Both the position numbers and the translations under genes were made by a program. A stretch of 64,000 nt of DNA from Actinopolyspora xinjiangensis (GTDB lineage Bacteria; Actinomycetota; Actinomycetes; Mycobacteriales; Pseudonocardiaceae): contig NZ_FNJR01000006.1 in the NCBI RefSeq assembly GCF_900104475.1, forward strand, positions 62,001-126,000. Direction: 5' to 3'. Below are positions 37,601-44,796 of the stretch, one piece after another. The notes beneath the pieces were generated by a model. That model did not search any database. It saw only the letters and a list, made by a program, of their open reading frames with translations, and had not been told where the DNA came from. Within the stretch, counting starts at the first letter, position 1, and the number at the start of each line of letters is the position of its first letter.

Positions 37601-37950
37601 CCAACGGCACTTCCGACCGGCCGGTGGAGCCGGAGGTGCCTTCCGCACCGGTGGCCACCGTGGAGCAGCCCGAGGAAGTGGCTCCAGCCGCCGAGAACGG
37701 AACCGCGCGCAACGGTGCCGTGCCGGAGACGCGGGGCAGGCGGAAGGCCAGCAGGCCCACCGGGATCGTCGGTTCCGATCCGCAGCCGGTCGTGCTCGAC
37801 TCCACCGAGCGGACCGCCGAGAGCGTCTCCGGATCGGCCGAGGCCGCGAACACGAGTTCTTTCGAGGTTTCCGTGGGACCGGTGAGGCGTTCGGGCCGCA
37901 GGGCCGCCGGACGTGCGGCGGGTCCTCCCGCCGGTTCCGAGGAGGAGTGA
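34696..37950 (+). CDS. rne: Ribonuclease E/G family endoribonuclease
   Basis: Single-strand endoribonuclease for rRNA processing and mRNA decay, and organiser of a degradosome. The 1084-residue protein opens with an LRVHALAKMLGVTSREV helical motif shared with IF2 N-termini. A 400-residue acidic/Arg-rich disordered region follows, including a KKDKKNKKDKKDK block near residue 300. The catalytic core begins near residue 450: S1 domain (NVYLGRVQNVLPSMEAAFVDIG), the DNase I-like site with TVIDVNTGKF (Asp near 751) and IVIDFIDM (near 797), and the Zn-link CEHC (855-858). The C-terminal 220 residues are disordered. GAAGGAG precedes the ATG. Confidence 0.96.
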   Translation: MLNRETSAGEAGGSSATSGQDERAQAQSAQRTFEMPAKLRVHALAKMLGVTSREVIATLGELGEAVRSAQSNITREVALDVVRSLRPDRIQPESSGESERPTSEESSSEAGSAGGGAAEESGANRAGVAAESVSTAVADTSTATTDDGEGAAVTGDNAATGEVSATAETRTDGATTTGDGASDNSALAPTFAAPQAMFLPPSEPSRAARPKASEEEPERSDSERSEASTSAEDAEQEQPESGSARRRRRRGRRGRGRGRGGEGEYADSSAVVSSGETTAESAEDGEAAERTKGSDKSGRDQKKDKKNKKDKKDKSGEVDAKRSAHRGEGGRDSGTEDSGETVGGGAELGEATEEETTDSGAGGTSRRRRRRRRKSTGDSDNNAPTREDDPPNTVVHVRETSSDNGRQEAEDEVRAIKGSTRLEAKRQRRRDGREAGRKRAPVLSESEFLARRESVDRKMVVRENEGQTQVAVLEDDILVENFVTSSGSDSLVGNVYLGRVQNVLPSMEAAFVDIGRGRNAVLYAGEVDWEAAGLAGKSRRIEQALSTGDSVLVQVTKDPLGHKGARLTTQISLPGRFLVYVPGGGATGISRKLPDNERKRLKEILKRIVPEDSGVIIRTASEGTSEEALERDVRRLQAQWEVIRERSEASGAQAPQLLYAEPDLLIKVVRDLFTEDFSSLTVQGGQAWETIEAYVQHVAPDLLSRLSKHVGTKDVFTEYRVDEQISKALDRKVWLPSGGYLVVDRTEAMTVIDVNTGKFTGSGGNLEETVTRNNLEAAEEIVRQLRLRDIGGIIVIDFIDMVLESNRDLVLRRLTECLGRDRTRHQVAEVTSLGLVQMTRKRVGTGLLEAYSSTCEHCRGRGVLVSTEPIDHSQHIPAAGGSRRGKQRSKPSQQAESAAETDEAAVAAATASAAESDGGAARTEGDGGSGSNSRSRRRQRRQTGSSAAERNDRPSTDTSESGVGERSASNGTSDRPVEPEVPSAPVATVEQPEEVAPAAENGTARNGAVPETRGRRKASRPTGIVGSDPQPVVLDSTERTAESVSGSAEAANTSSFEVSVGPVRRSGRRAAGRAAGPPAGSEEE

Positions 37951-37960
37951 GCCTCTTCGC

Positions 37961-37986
37961 GGTGCGACTCCTCCGGGAGTCGTGCC
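37961..37986 (+). terminator. Terminator after rne
   Basis: GGTGCGACTCC pairs with GGAGTCGTGCC (one G-T and one A-C/G-T position aside) around TCCG, 11 nt after the rne stop. No T tract. Confidence 0.65.
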
Positions 37987-38504
37987 GCCGCACCTCGCAC
38001 GTGCGACTGGCGATCGGCGTTGGCCCGCCGTTGGGGTGAGTCGTTTCGGGGGTGTGCACCGAGGCGGGGGCGGCCCCCGCGGAGCCGCTCCGGCGGTCGA
38101 GTCGTCCTGCTCGGCCGCCGGAGCCCTCGCGGTCGGTCCCTCCCCGGGGGTTGGATTCGGAAAAACCGGACACAACGTAGTTTTCACGGGTCCGCTTTCG
38201 TGCGGCGGTCGTTGACCGCGTTGGGAAATCGGCTGGGCGATCCCGGCCGACGATGTGCCGTGCCGAGTTCGTGACTTCTCAGGGTGGCCGGTGGTTTCGC
38301 TTTTCTCCCGCGTGGCACGGGAAGGGCTCGTTCCGACGAATTCTTTCGCGGGCGGTCGCCGACTTGTGAGCTGTTCCGGTCGCCGTTGATCTTCACTTGA
38401 TCGTGGGACACGAAGTGTCCGACCGGTTTCTTCTTTCGCGAGAGATTCTCGTAGTGCGGCCTGTCGTGGTTCCGGGGCAGGTGTGGTCGCTCTACCGGTC
38501 AAGC
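37987..38504. other. Long gap between rne and the DUF6230 operon
   Basis: About 520 nt with no supported gene. It contains a palindrome-like CTTTCGCGAGAG (38433-38444). Base composition begins to fall toward AT near 38350. The long minus-strand frame covering it is a shadow of rne. Confidence 0.5.
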
Positions 38505-38660
38505 CGAACACGTATAGTATCACAGAGTGACTAATTTCACGAAAATTATTCGTGTTTATCGTCACGGTATGGTGTTCGCTGTGATTTCCGTCTATGGTTA
38601 CTCCTCGGTAAGAGTAATTGAGATCACTCACTGTGTTTTACGTCCCATCGAGCGGGCGAG
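38505..38660 (+). promoter_or_regulatory. AT-rich leader of the DUF6230 operon
   Basis: This 150-nt stretch is far lower in GC than its surroundings. It contains a TATAGT -10-like hexamer (38513-38518), a CACGAA-AATTA-TTCGTG hairpin (38538-38554) and an inverted pair TTACTC/GAGTAA (38598-38603, 38612-38617). These suggest a promoter with operator or RNA structure controlling the downstream operon. A GTG-initiated ORF of 67 codons (38527-38730) runs through it into the first gene but has no coding character. Confidence 0.5.
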
Positions 38661-38698
38661 AACTGGGGTGATCGAGCACCGCACACCGAGGTGGTTCC

Positions 38699-39331
38699 AT
38701 GGCGGCGAATCGCGAACTCGAAACCGATGACGGCAACGCGCCCAACGGGCGCACCCGGTGGCGTGTCTTCGCGCTGATGCTGCTCGGAAGTTTTTCCGTG
38801 ATCGCATTGATGTTGACCGGGCTCTCCAAGGGGGCGATGGCCGCCAACTTCGCCGTCTCGGGGGTTACCTACAAGGCGTCGGCCGACAAACTCGTCGCCG
38901 AGGGGGTCGCTCAATTCGGGGCCTACGACGAGGGCTCGGGGGAGAAAAACCACCCGGTGTTGGTCAACGCGTTCAAACACGCCGAGTTGAGCGATTTCTG
39001 CCAGTCCTTCGTGATCCCGGACCTCCCCGGCATCGGGGACGCCACCGTCCGCATCGAGGCACCTGGCGGGATGGAGGCCCAGCGCCTCGTCCTCGGCGTG
39101 GAGAAGGTCAGCGGTGACCTCACCCTCAAGAACGTCCAGATCGGCAGAGACGCCTCCCAGCTGGACCTCGGTCCAGAGGGCGTGAGCGGCGCCGAGGGCG
39201 GCTTCGGCATCCAGGCCACCGGTGCCGAGATCGACGGTTTGCGGCAGCAGGCGTGGTCGACCACGGCCTCCACGCTCAACCTCCGGGACGTGGAGATCAC
39301 CACCAAGCCCGGTCATCACCCCTGCTTCTGA
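38699..39331 (+). CDS. DUF6230 family exported protein
   Basis: A 210-residue protein of the actinobacterial DUF6230 family, sometimes labelled cholesterol esterase without evidence. One N-terminal hydrophobic segment (residues about 24-48, FALMLLGSFSVIALML) acts as signal or anchor. The rest is beta-rich with ANFAVSGVTYKASADKL, AELSDFCQSFVIPDLPG and LTLKNVQIGRDASQLDLG, suggesting a beta-solenoid or sandwich outside the membrane. Two cysteines (FCQS and the penultimate PCF) may bond. GAGG lies 8 nt ahead of the ATG at 38699. It is the first gene of a three-gene operon with DUF6114 and a second secreted protein. Confidence 0.85.
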   Translation: MAANRELETDDGNAPNGRTRWRVFALMLLGSFSVIALMLTGLSKGAMAANFAVSGVTYKASADKLVAEGVAQFGAYDEGSGEKNHPVLVNAFKHAELSDFCQSFVIPDLPGIGDATVRIEAPGGMEAQRLVLGVEKVSGDLTLKNVQIGRDASQLDLGPEGVSGAEGGFGIQATGAEIDGLRQQAWSTTASTLNLRDVEITTKPGHHPCF

Positions 39332-39413
39332 TCACGGGTAGATGACCTCGCGTCCGATCGACCGGAAACACGATCCGCGCGCCGGCGGGGCGGCGGCACG
39401 GGAGGGGGGAAAC

Positions 39414-39971
39414 ATGAAGGGTAGTGCGGACGAACGCCGCGGCCTCTCGGCGGTGTTGGCCGGATTCCGAAACTGGCGCAGGACGAGACCCTTCTGGGGC
39501 GGGCTTTTCACCCTGCTCGCGGCGCTTCTGCTGCTGTATCCCCCCTACGCCTCGCTGAAGTTGGGCGACGTCGAGGTGTCGCTGCGCACGACAGCCGGGA
39601 TCTCGGCCCTGGTGATCGGGGTGGTGATGATCGCCTGTGCTCTCTCCTTCTGGGTCCGCCCCGAGTGGAGGTTGTCCGCGGGCATCGTCGCCCTGCTGCT
39701 GTCGCTGGTGGCGTTGGTGGTCGTCAACCTCGGCTCCTTTCTGGTCGGCACGACACTGGGGGTGATCGGTTCCTCGCTCGCGATCGCCTGGTCACCCCGC
39801 CGTGGATCGAGGAGCGGTGCCGCAGGGCAGCAGCGGCCCGGCGGCACCGCACCGCACTGGGAGTACCCGTCCGGGCGAAAGCCTTCCCCGGTCCCCAGGG
39901 AGCGAGGCTCGGAGGACGACGGAGCCACCGCCGTGGCAGAGGGCACGCGAATCGGCGAAGGAGACACGTGA
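39414..39971 (+). CDS. DUF6114 membrane protein
   Basis: A 185-residue membrane protein. After a short basic N-terminus with FRNWRRTRPFWGG, the family signature, there are about four hydrophobic helices between residues 30 and 130, then a Pro/Gly/Glu-rich cytoplasmic tail of about 55 residues. DUF6114 genes are found directly after DUF6230 genes in many actinomycetes, so the two products probably act together at the membrane (inference). The ATG at 39414 has GGAGGGGG just upstream. Its stop overlaps the GTG of the next gene. Confidence 0.85.
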   Translation: MKGSADERRGLSAVLAGFRNWRRTRPFWGGLFTLLAALLLLYPPYASLKLGDVEVSLRTTAGISALVIGVVMIACALSFWVRPEWRLSAGIVALLLSLVALVVVNLGSFLVGTTLGVIGSSLAIAWSPRRGSRSGAAGQQRPGGTAPHWEYPSGRKPSPVPRERGSEDDGATAVAEGTRIGEGDT

Positions 39972-40786
39972 GGGAGGAACACCGACGTCGGCCGGCCGCC
40001 ACCGCGAGGGGCCGGCGGGCTCGCTCACCGCGTACGAGCACCGTGGCTGCCCTGCTCGCCGGGCTGGCCGTGCTGGGCAGCGCGGTCGGTCTGACGGACC
40101 CCGCCCTCGTGGCGGCCCAACAGCCGGAGCCGTCGCGGGAACCGACACCGGCCGGGGCCAGCTCACCTGAACCCGCCTCTCAGTCCGCGGCACCCGAGGA
40201 GTCGGCCGAACCGAGCTCGACCCCGCCGGAGCGGCCAGCTTCCTCGAGCTCTCCGGAAACCGGCGAACGGACCACCCCCACCTCCGAAACCGGGGAGTCC
40301 GAGCTTCCGCTCGCCTCGGGGCGATCTTCGGACGTGCGGCCCGGTCCGGGACGCACCTGGACGCTCACCTCCAGCTCGCTGACGCTGCGGGGAGTGCGCT
40401 ACCAGGGTTTCGCGATGCGGGAGGTCGCAGGCGAGCAGGTGCGGACGATGCATTTCACCGTCGACGAGCTGCTGATCCGCGACCTCGTGCAGCGTGGTGA
40501 CCTGGGCAACGGCAAGGTGGCCCGGGTGGCGGCCGACCCGGGGAGCGTCTCCACGGTCACCGAGGGGCCCATCGAGCTCTACACCCGCAAGCTGACCGGC
40601 ACGCTCAACGTCGTCGGCTACCCGCTGGTGCCGGTGGAGCTGTCCCCGGAGGCGTTTCTGCTTCCCGACGTGGACCTCGGTTTCCTCGAGTTGCCCGAGC
40701 TGACGTTCAGCGACGCGGTGGTGCGCAATGCCGAGCTCAGTGGCGGTAAACTGTTCATACCGGGTGCTGAGATAGCCCTGGAGTGA
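39968..40786 (+). CDS. Secreted protein, third gene of the DUF6230/DUF6114 operon
   Basis: A 272-residue exported protein of unrecognised family. A basic start and hydrophobic segment (TVAALLAGLAVLGSAVGL, about residues 23-40) form a signal or anchor. Residues 48-120 are a Pro/Ser/Thr/Glu-rich stalk. Residues 125-272 form a beta-rich domain (SLTLRGVRYQGFAM, MHFTVDELLIRDLV, GPIELYTRKLTGTLNVVG) that resembles the DUF6230 product in style. The GTG at 39968 follows AAGGAG and overlaps the DUF6114 stop, so the two are translationally coupled. Together the three look like a surface-exposed complex with two extracellular beta-domain proteins and one membrane protein. Confidence 0.78.
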   Translation: MREEHRRRPAATARGRRARSPRTSTVAALLAGLAVLGSAVGLTDPALVAAQQPEPSREPTPAGASSPEPASQSAAPEESAEPSSTPPERPASSSSPETGERTTPTSETGESELPLASGRSSDVRPGPGRTWTLTSSSLTLRGVRYQGFAMREVAGEQVRTMHFTVDELLIRDLVQRGDLGNGKVARVAADPGSVSTVTEGPIELYTRKLTGTLNVVGYPLVPVELSPEAFLLPDVDLGFLELPELTFSDAVVRNAELSGGKLFIPGAEIALE

Positions 40787-41063
40787 GTAACCGTCCCGGT
40801 GTCCTCGGTACGCCGTGGCCCCTGCCGGAACGGCACCGGAGGTCGGACTGTACGATGGGCGGGAATTTCTCGCCGCCGGACGGGCGGTAGGGGTTCGACG
40901 CCCGTACGGCGAGGTCAACCCGGTAGGGTCGGCACTCGTCGCTGGGGCGGGAACCCCCTGTGACGCCGCCTGGTCGGCGTACTGGGATCTCCGGACAGCC
41001 GGGGAGGGCGTCCGTCGCAGACTGGTGAACTAGCGAAACCGAGCAGCAGGAGACTTCCGACTC

Positions 41064-41372
41064 ATGTACGCGATCGTCAAGACCGGCGGCAAACAGTACA
41101 AGGTGGCCGTCGGGGACGTCGTCGAGGTTGAGAAGCTCGAGGGCGAGCTGGGTTCCGAGGTCACCCTCCCGGCGCTGATGGTCGTCGACGGCTCCGAAGT
41201 CACCGCCGACGCCGAAGCGCTGCGGAAGGTCTCGGTGACCGGCAAGCTGGTCGAGCAGACCAAAGGTCCCAAGATCCGAATCCACAAGTTCAAGAACAAG
41301 ACCGGCTACCACAAGCGGCTGGGGCATCGGCAGAAGCTGACCCGCGTCGAAGTCACCGGCATCACCAAGTGA
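41064..41372 (+). CDS. rplU: 50S ribosomal protein L21
   Basis: Ribosomal large-subunit protein, 102 residues, full length: [18 protein letters not shown] at the start, then the conserved [21 protein letters not shown] and VTGITK at the end. An AGGAG sequence (GCAGGAGAC) precedes the ATG. The 277-nt upstream region probably holds the promoter. No L21-leader fold was recognised. It is the first gene of rplU-rpmA. Confidence 0.98.
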   Translation: MYAIVKTGGKQYKVAVGDVVEVEKLEGELGSEVTLPALMVVDGSEVTADAEALRKVSVTGKLVEQTKGPKIRIHKFKNKTGYHKRLGHRQKLTRVEVTGITK

Positions 41373-41386
41373 GGGCGTGAGAACAC

Positions 41387-41644
41387 ATGTCAACCAAGAA
41401 GGGCGCGTCCAACTCTCGGAACGGCCGTGACTCGAATCCCAAGTTCCTGGGAGTCAAGCGTTTCGGCGGCCAGAAGGTAAACGCAGGCGAGATCCTGGTG
41501 CGGCAGCGCGGCACCAAGTTCCACCCCGGCGGCAACGTGGGGCGTGGCGGTGACGACACGCTGTTCGCCCTCTCCGCCGGTTCGGTGGAGTTCGCGCGCA
41601 AGCGCGGCCGGAAGTTTGTCAACGTCGTACCGAGCGAGGCCTGA
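41387..41644 (+). CDS. rpmA: 50S ribosomal protein L27
   Basis: 85-residue ribosomal protein near the peptidyl-transferase centre: [19 protein letters not shown], then [22 protein letters not shown], and [14 protein letters not shown] at the C-terminus. There is no N-terminal extension of the kind cleaved in Firmicutes. It lies 14 nt after rplU, and a strong terminator follows it. Confidence 0.98.
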   Translation: MSTKKGASNSRNGRDSNPKFLGVKRFGGQKVNAGEILVRQRGTKFHPGGNVGRGGDDTLFALSAGSVEFARKRGRKFVNVVPSEA

Positions 41645-41755
41645 ACCGGCTTCGCTCAGCGGCCGGAGAGTGGGATCGTCCGTGTTCGAGCTCCCTCATA
41701 CGAGGTGATCGACTCCGCTCGGGCGGTTCGGACTTCGGGCGCACACTTGTTTTCC

Positions 41756-41807
41756 GCGAGGGGCGGGTCCGGTCTTTGCGCCGAGACCCGCCCCTCGCTT
41801 GGTTTTT
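41756..41807 (+). terminator. Rho-independent terminator after rplU-rpmA
   Basis: GCGAGGGGCGGGTC (41756-41769) pairs perfectly with GACCCGCCCCTCGC (41785-41798) across a 15-nt loop and is followed by TTGGTTTTT. This is the most classical terminator in the window and separates rpmA from obgE. Confidence 0.87.
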
Positions 41808-41829
41808 CGCTCCGGCCCTGGAGGTTTCC

Positions 41830-43320
41830 GTGTCGCGCTTCGTCGATCGTGTGACGATTCATGTCGCCGCAGGCGACGGAGGTAATGGTTGCGCATCGAT
41901 CCACCGGGAGAAGTTCAAACCGCTGGGGGGGCCGGACGGCGGCAACGGTGGCAGGGGCGGTGACGTCACGCTCGTGGTGGACCCGGGGGTGCACACCCTG
42001 CTGGACTTCCACTACCGCCCGCACCTCACCGCGACCCGGGGAACCCAGGGTCGGGGCAGTATGCGCAACGGTGCCGCCGGTGCGGACCTGGAGCTGCCGG
42101 TGCCCGAGGGAACGGTGGTCTCCACCCCTGACGGAGAAGTGCTGGCCGACCTGGTCGGCGAGGGCACCAGGTTCGTGGTCGCGCGTGGTGGCCGTGGCGG
42201 GTTGGGCAACGCCGCTCTGGTCTCCAAGGCTCGGAAGGCCCCCGGGTTCGCCCTGCTGGGCGAACCCGGCGAGCGCGGGGACGTGGTGCTGGAGCTGAAG
42301 TCGGTCGCCGACGTGGGACTCGTGGGTTTCCCCTCGGCCGGAAAGTCCTCACTGGTGTCGGTGCTCTCCGCCGCCAAACCCCGCATCGCCGAGTACCCGT
42401 TCACCACGTTGGCCCCCAACCTCGGGGTGGTCACCGCTGACGACAAGGTGTTCACCGTCGCCGACGTTCCCGGCCTGATACCCGGAGCCAGCGAGGGCCG
42501 TGGACTGGGGCTGGAGTTCCTGCGCCACATCGAACGCTGCGCCGTGCTGGTCCACGTGGTCGACTGTGCGACCTTCGAACCTGAGCGGGACCCGATGTCC
42601 GACATCGACGCCCTGGAACAGGAGCTCGCACGCTACACTCCCGCCCTCAGCGAGCAGCACGGTGCGGTGGACCTGGCGCGGCGACCGCGGCTGATCGTGT
42701 TGAACAAGATGGACATCCCGGACGCCAGGGCCATGGCCGATCTGGTGCACGAACAGGTGCGCGAGCGCGGCTGGCCGGTGTTCGAGGTCTCCACCGCGAC
42801 CCACGACGGGCTCCGGGAGCTGCGCTTCGCCCTGGCGGAGGAGGTCGAGCGGTTCCGGGCCAGTTTGCCCACCTCCGAGCCCTCCCGGGTGAAGGTGCGA
42901 CCGAAGGCGGTCGATGACGGTGGGTTCACCGTGGAACCCGACCCGGAGGTGCCGGACGCCTACGTGGTGCGGGGGGACAAGCCCGAGAGGTGGGTGAAGC
43001 AGACCAGCTTCGACAACGAGGAGGCCGTGGACTTCCTGTCCGACAGGCTCGCGAAGCTCGGGGTCGAGGAGGAACTGGCCCGTCAGGGGGCCCAACCGGG
43101 TAGCCAGGTCACGATCGGTTCGGTCACCTTCGACTGGGAGCCCACCACGCCGGAGGGCAACGCCGCCGTGCGTGGCGGCGGTGCACCGGGCACGGGACGT
43201 GTGTCGGCCGAGCAGCGCAAGGCGGCCAAGCGTGCCCGACGCACCGGCACCACCGACGAGTCCGGGCACCCCGTGGTCGAGGACGACGCGATCGAGGACG
43301 ACGAGGAAGACTCGCTATGA
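41830..43320 (+). CDS. obgE: Obg GTPase (CgtA)
   Basis: Essential ribosome-assembly and stress-related GTPase, 496 residues. The glycine-rich Obg fold spans about residues 1-160 ([32 protein letters not shown]). The G domain has G1 GFPSAGKSS near 165, [16 protein letters not shown] (G3), NKMD near 291 and an SxAx-like STATHDG. The OCT domain (about 345-425) is followed by an acidic/basic C-terminal tail, long in actinobacteria. The GTG at 41830 has GGAGG 6 nt upstream and starts at homology. Its stop overlaps the proB ATG. Confidence 0.97.
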   Translation: MSRFVDRVTIHVAAGDGGNGCASIHREKFKPLGGPDGGNGGRGGDVTLVVDPGVHTLLDFHYRPHLTATRGTQGRGSMRNGAAGADLELPVPEGTVVSTPDGEVLADLVGEGTRFVVARGGRGGLGNAALVSKARKAPGFALLGEPGERGDVVLELKSVADVGLVGFPSAGKSSLVSVLSAAKPRIAEYPFTTLAPNLGVVTADDKVFTVADVPGLIPGASEGRGLGLEFLRHIERCAVLVHVVDCATFEPERDPMSDIDALEQELARYTPALSEQHGAVDLARRPRLIVLNKMDIPDARAMADLVHEQVRERGWPVFEVSTATHDGLRELRFALAEEVERFRASLPTSEPSRVKVRPKAVDDGGFTVEPDPEVPDAYVVRGDKPERWVKQTSFDNEEAVDFLSDRLAKLGVEEELARQGAQPGSQVTIGSVTFDWEPTTPEGNAAVRGGGAPGTGRVSAEQRKAAKRARRTGTTDESGHPVVEDDAIEDDEEDSL

Positions 43321-44453
43321 GTTCCGGTGAACTCGTGGGTGTGAGCTCTCCGACGAGGAGAGCGATCTCGACGGCGCGCCGTGTCGTGGTCAAGATCGGC
43401 TCCTCCTCGCTGACCACGGCCGAGGGGGGGCTCGACGATCGCCGTCTGGCCGCCCTGGTGGAAACCGTCGCCGGACGGATGGCGGAGGGCGGTCAGCTCG
43501 TGCTGGTCTCCTCCGGGGCCATCGCCGCGGGGATCGCACCGCTGGCCCTGGGCGGCAGGCCCAGGGACCTGGCCACTCAGCAGGCGGCCGCCAGCGTGGG
43601 GCAGCAGGCGCTGGCACACGCCTACGCCGCGTCCTTCGCCCGGTTCGGGTTGACCGTGGGGCAGGTACTGCTGACCGCCGACGACGTCGTCCGCAGGTCG
43701 CACTACCGCAACGCGCACCGCACGTTGCACCGGCTGATCAACCTCGGTGCGGTCCCCGTGGTCAATGAGAACGACACGGTCGCCACCGCCGAGATCAGGT
43801 TCGGCGACAACGACAGGCTGGCCGCGCTGGTGGCACACCTGGTCGGTGCCGATGCCCTGGTGCTGCTCTCGGACGTGGACGCGCTCTACGACGGTGACCC
43901 GCGTGACGGTGGGGCCAGCGCGGTCCGCGAGGTCTCGGCCGCACACGACCTGGAGGGGATCGCGGTGGGCAGCACCGGTTCCTCGGGGCTGGGGACCGGT
44001 GGGATGGCCTCCAAGGTGCAGGCGGCCAGAGTGGCGTGTTCGGCGGGTATCCCCGCCCTGCTCACCTCGGCGGACCTGGCGCGCGAGGCACTCGATCGGG
44101 CCGAGGTGGGTACCGTGTTCGCAGCGACCGGGCCGCGGTTGTCGGCCCGGCGGTTCTGGCTGGCGCACGCCGCCGGGGCGCACGGCAGGCTCCACCTCGA
44201 CGAGGGGGCCGTCGACGCCGTGGTACGGCGGCGGCGCTCCCTGCTCGCGGCGGGCATCACCGGTGTCGAGGGAGTGTTCGAGGGAGGCGACGTGGTCGAA
44301 CTGGCGGGACCGTCCGGTGCCGTGGTGGCCAGGGGAGTGGTCTGCTTCGACGCCGCCGAGCTGCCCGGACTGATCGGCCGCTCCAGCCACGAGCTGCCCG
44401 TCGAGCAGCGGCGTGAGGTCGTCCACGCCGACGATCTCGCCCCTCTCACCTGA
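43317..44453 (+). CDS. proB: Glutamate 5-kinase
   Basis: First enzyme of proline synthesis: phosphorylates glutamate. The 378-residue protein has the amino-acid kinase domain ([57 protein letters not shown]) and a C-terminal PUA domain ([23 protein letters not shown]). Proline is a compatible solute, but no osmotic control is visible. The ATG lies inside the obgE stop (ATGA), so translation is coupled, an arrangement conserved in actinobacteria. Confidence 0.97.
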   Translation: MSSGELVGVSSPTRRAISTARRVVVKIGSSSLTTAEGGLDDRRLAALVETVAGRMAEGGQLVLVSSGAIAAGIAPLALGGRPRDLATQQAAASVGQQALAHAYAASFARFGLTVGQVLLTADDVVRRSHYRNAHRTLHRLINLGAVPVVNENDTVATAEIRFGDNDRLAALVAHLVGADALVLLSDVDALYDGDPRDGGASAVREVSAAHDLEGIAVGSTGSSGLGTGGMASKVQAARVACSAGIPALLTSADLAREALDRAEVGTVFAATGPRLSARRFWLAHAAGAHGRLHLDEGAVDAVVRRRRSLLAAGITGVEGVFEGGDVVELAGPSGAVVARGVVCFDAAELPGLIGRSSHELPVEQRREVVHADDLAPLT

Positions 44454-44796
44454 GGTGCGTATGCCGTCCTCTCGCTTTGCGTGGCTGGCTGGGCGGCGAA
44501 ACTTCTCGCGAGAGCCGCACGGGAGAACCCGCAGCGGTGCCGACTCCGACTGCGTGCTCGGTGATAAGCGGCTGGAGCCGCTTGGCGTGGTTCGGTCTTT
44601 CGGTCCGGTCTGGGTCTCGGTCGCGGGACCGTGCGCGTCGCAGCGCGCGAGGCCCCGGTGCGTGAGGCGGATGCATTGCGAGGCCGGGCCGCTCGCCGCG
44701 TAGGCCGCTACTCAAGAGCTGGCCCAACGCAGCAAGGCGCCGCCTCACGTGCCGGCTACCCGACCACCTCTGGCGATGAGCCCGACCAAAATCCCC
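44454..44796. other. proB-recQ convergent gap
   Basis: 343 nt between convergent genes. It includes an ACTTCTCGCGAGAG palindrome-like element (44501-44514) and a 10-bp inverted pair, CGTGAGGCGG (44661-44670) and CCGCCTCACG (44740-44749), with a 69-nt loop. No gene was recognised. Confidence 0.5.

Noticed and set aside
35515-38631. 1038-codon open frame on the minus strand opposite rne
   Set aside because: High-GC shadow frame. The plus strand has full RNase E/G homology and the minus translation is Gly/Arg/Pro/Leu-rich with no family features.
38527-38730. 67-codon GTG ORF in the AT-rich leader of the DUF6230 operon
   Set aside because: A TATAGT box lies upstream, but the translation shows no coding signal and overlaps DUF6230 by 32 nt. 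Kept only as a note on the leader.
40787-41063. L21 ribosomal-protein leader RNA upstream of rplU
   Set aside because: No structure resembling a known leader could be drawn. Left as a promoter-containing gap with no call.
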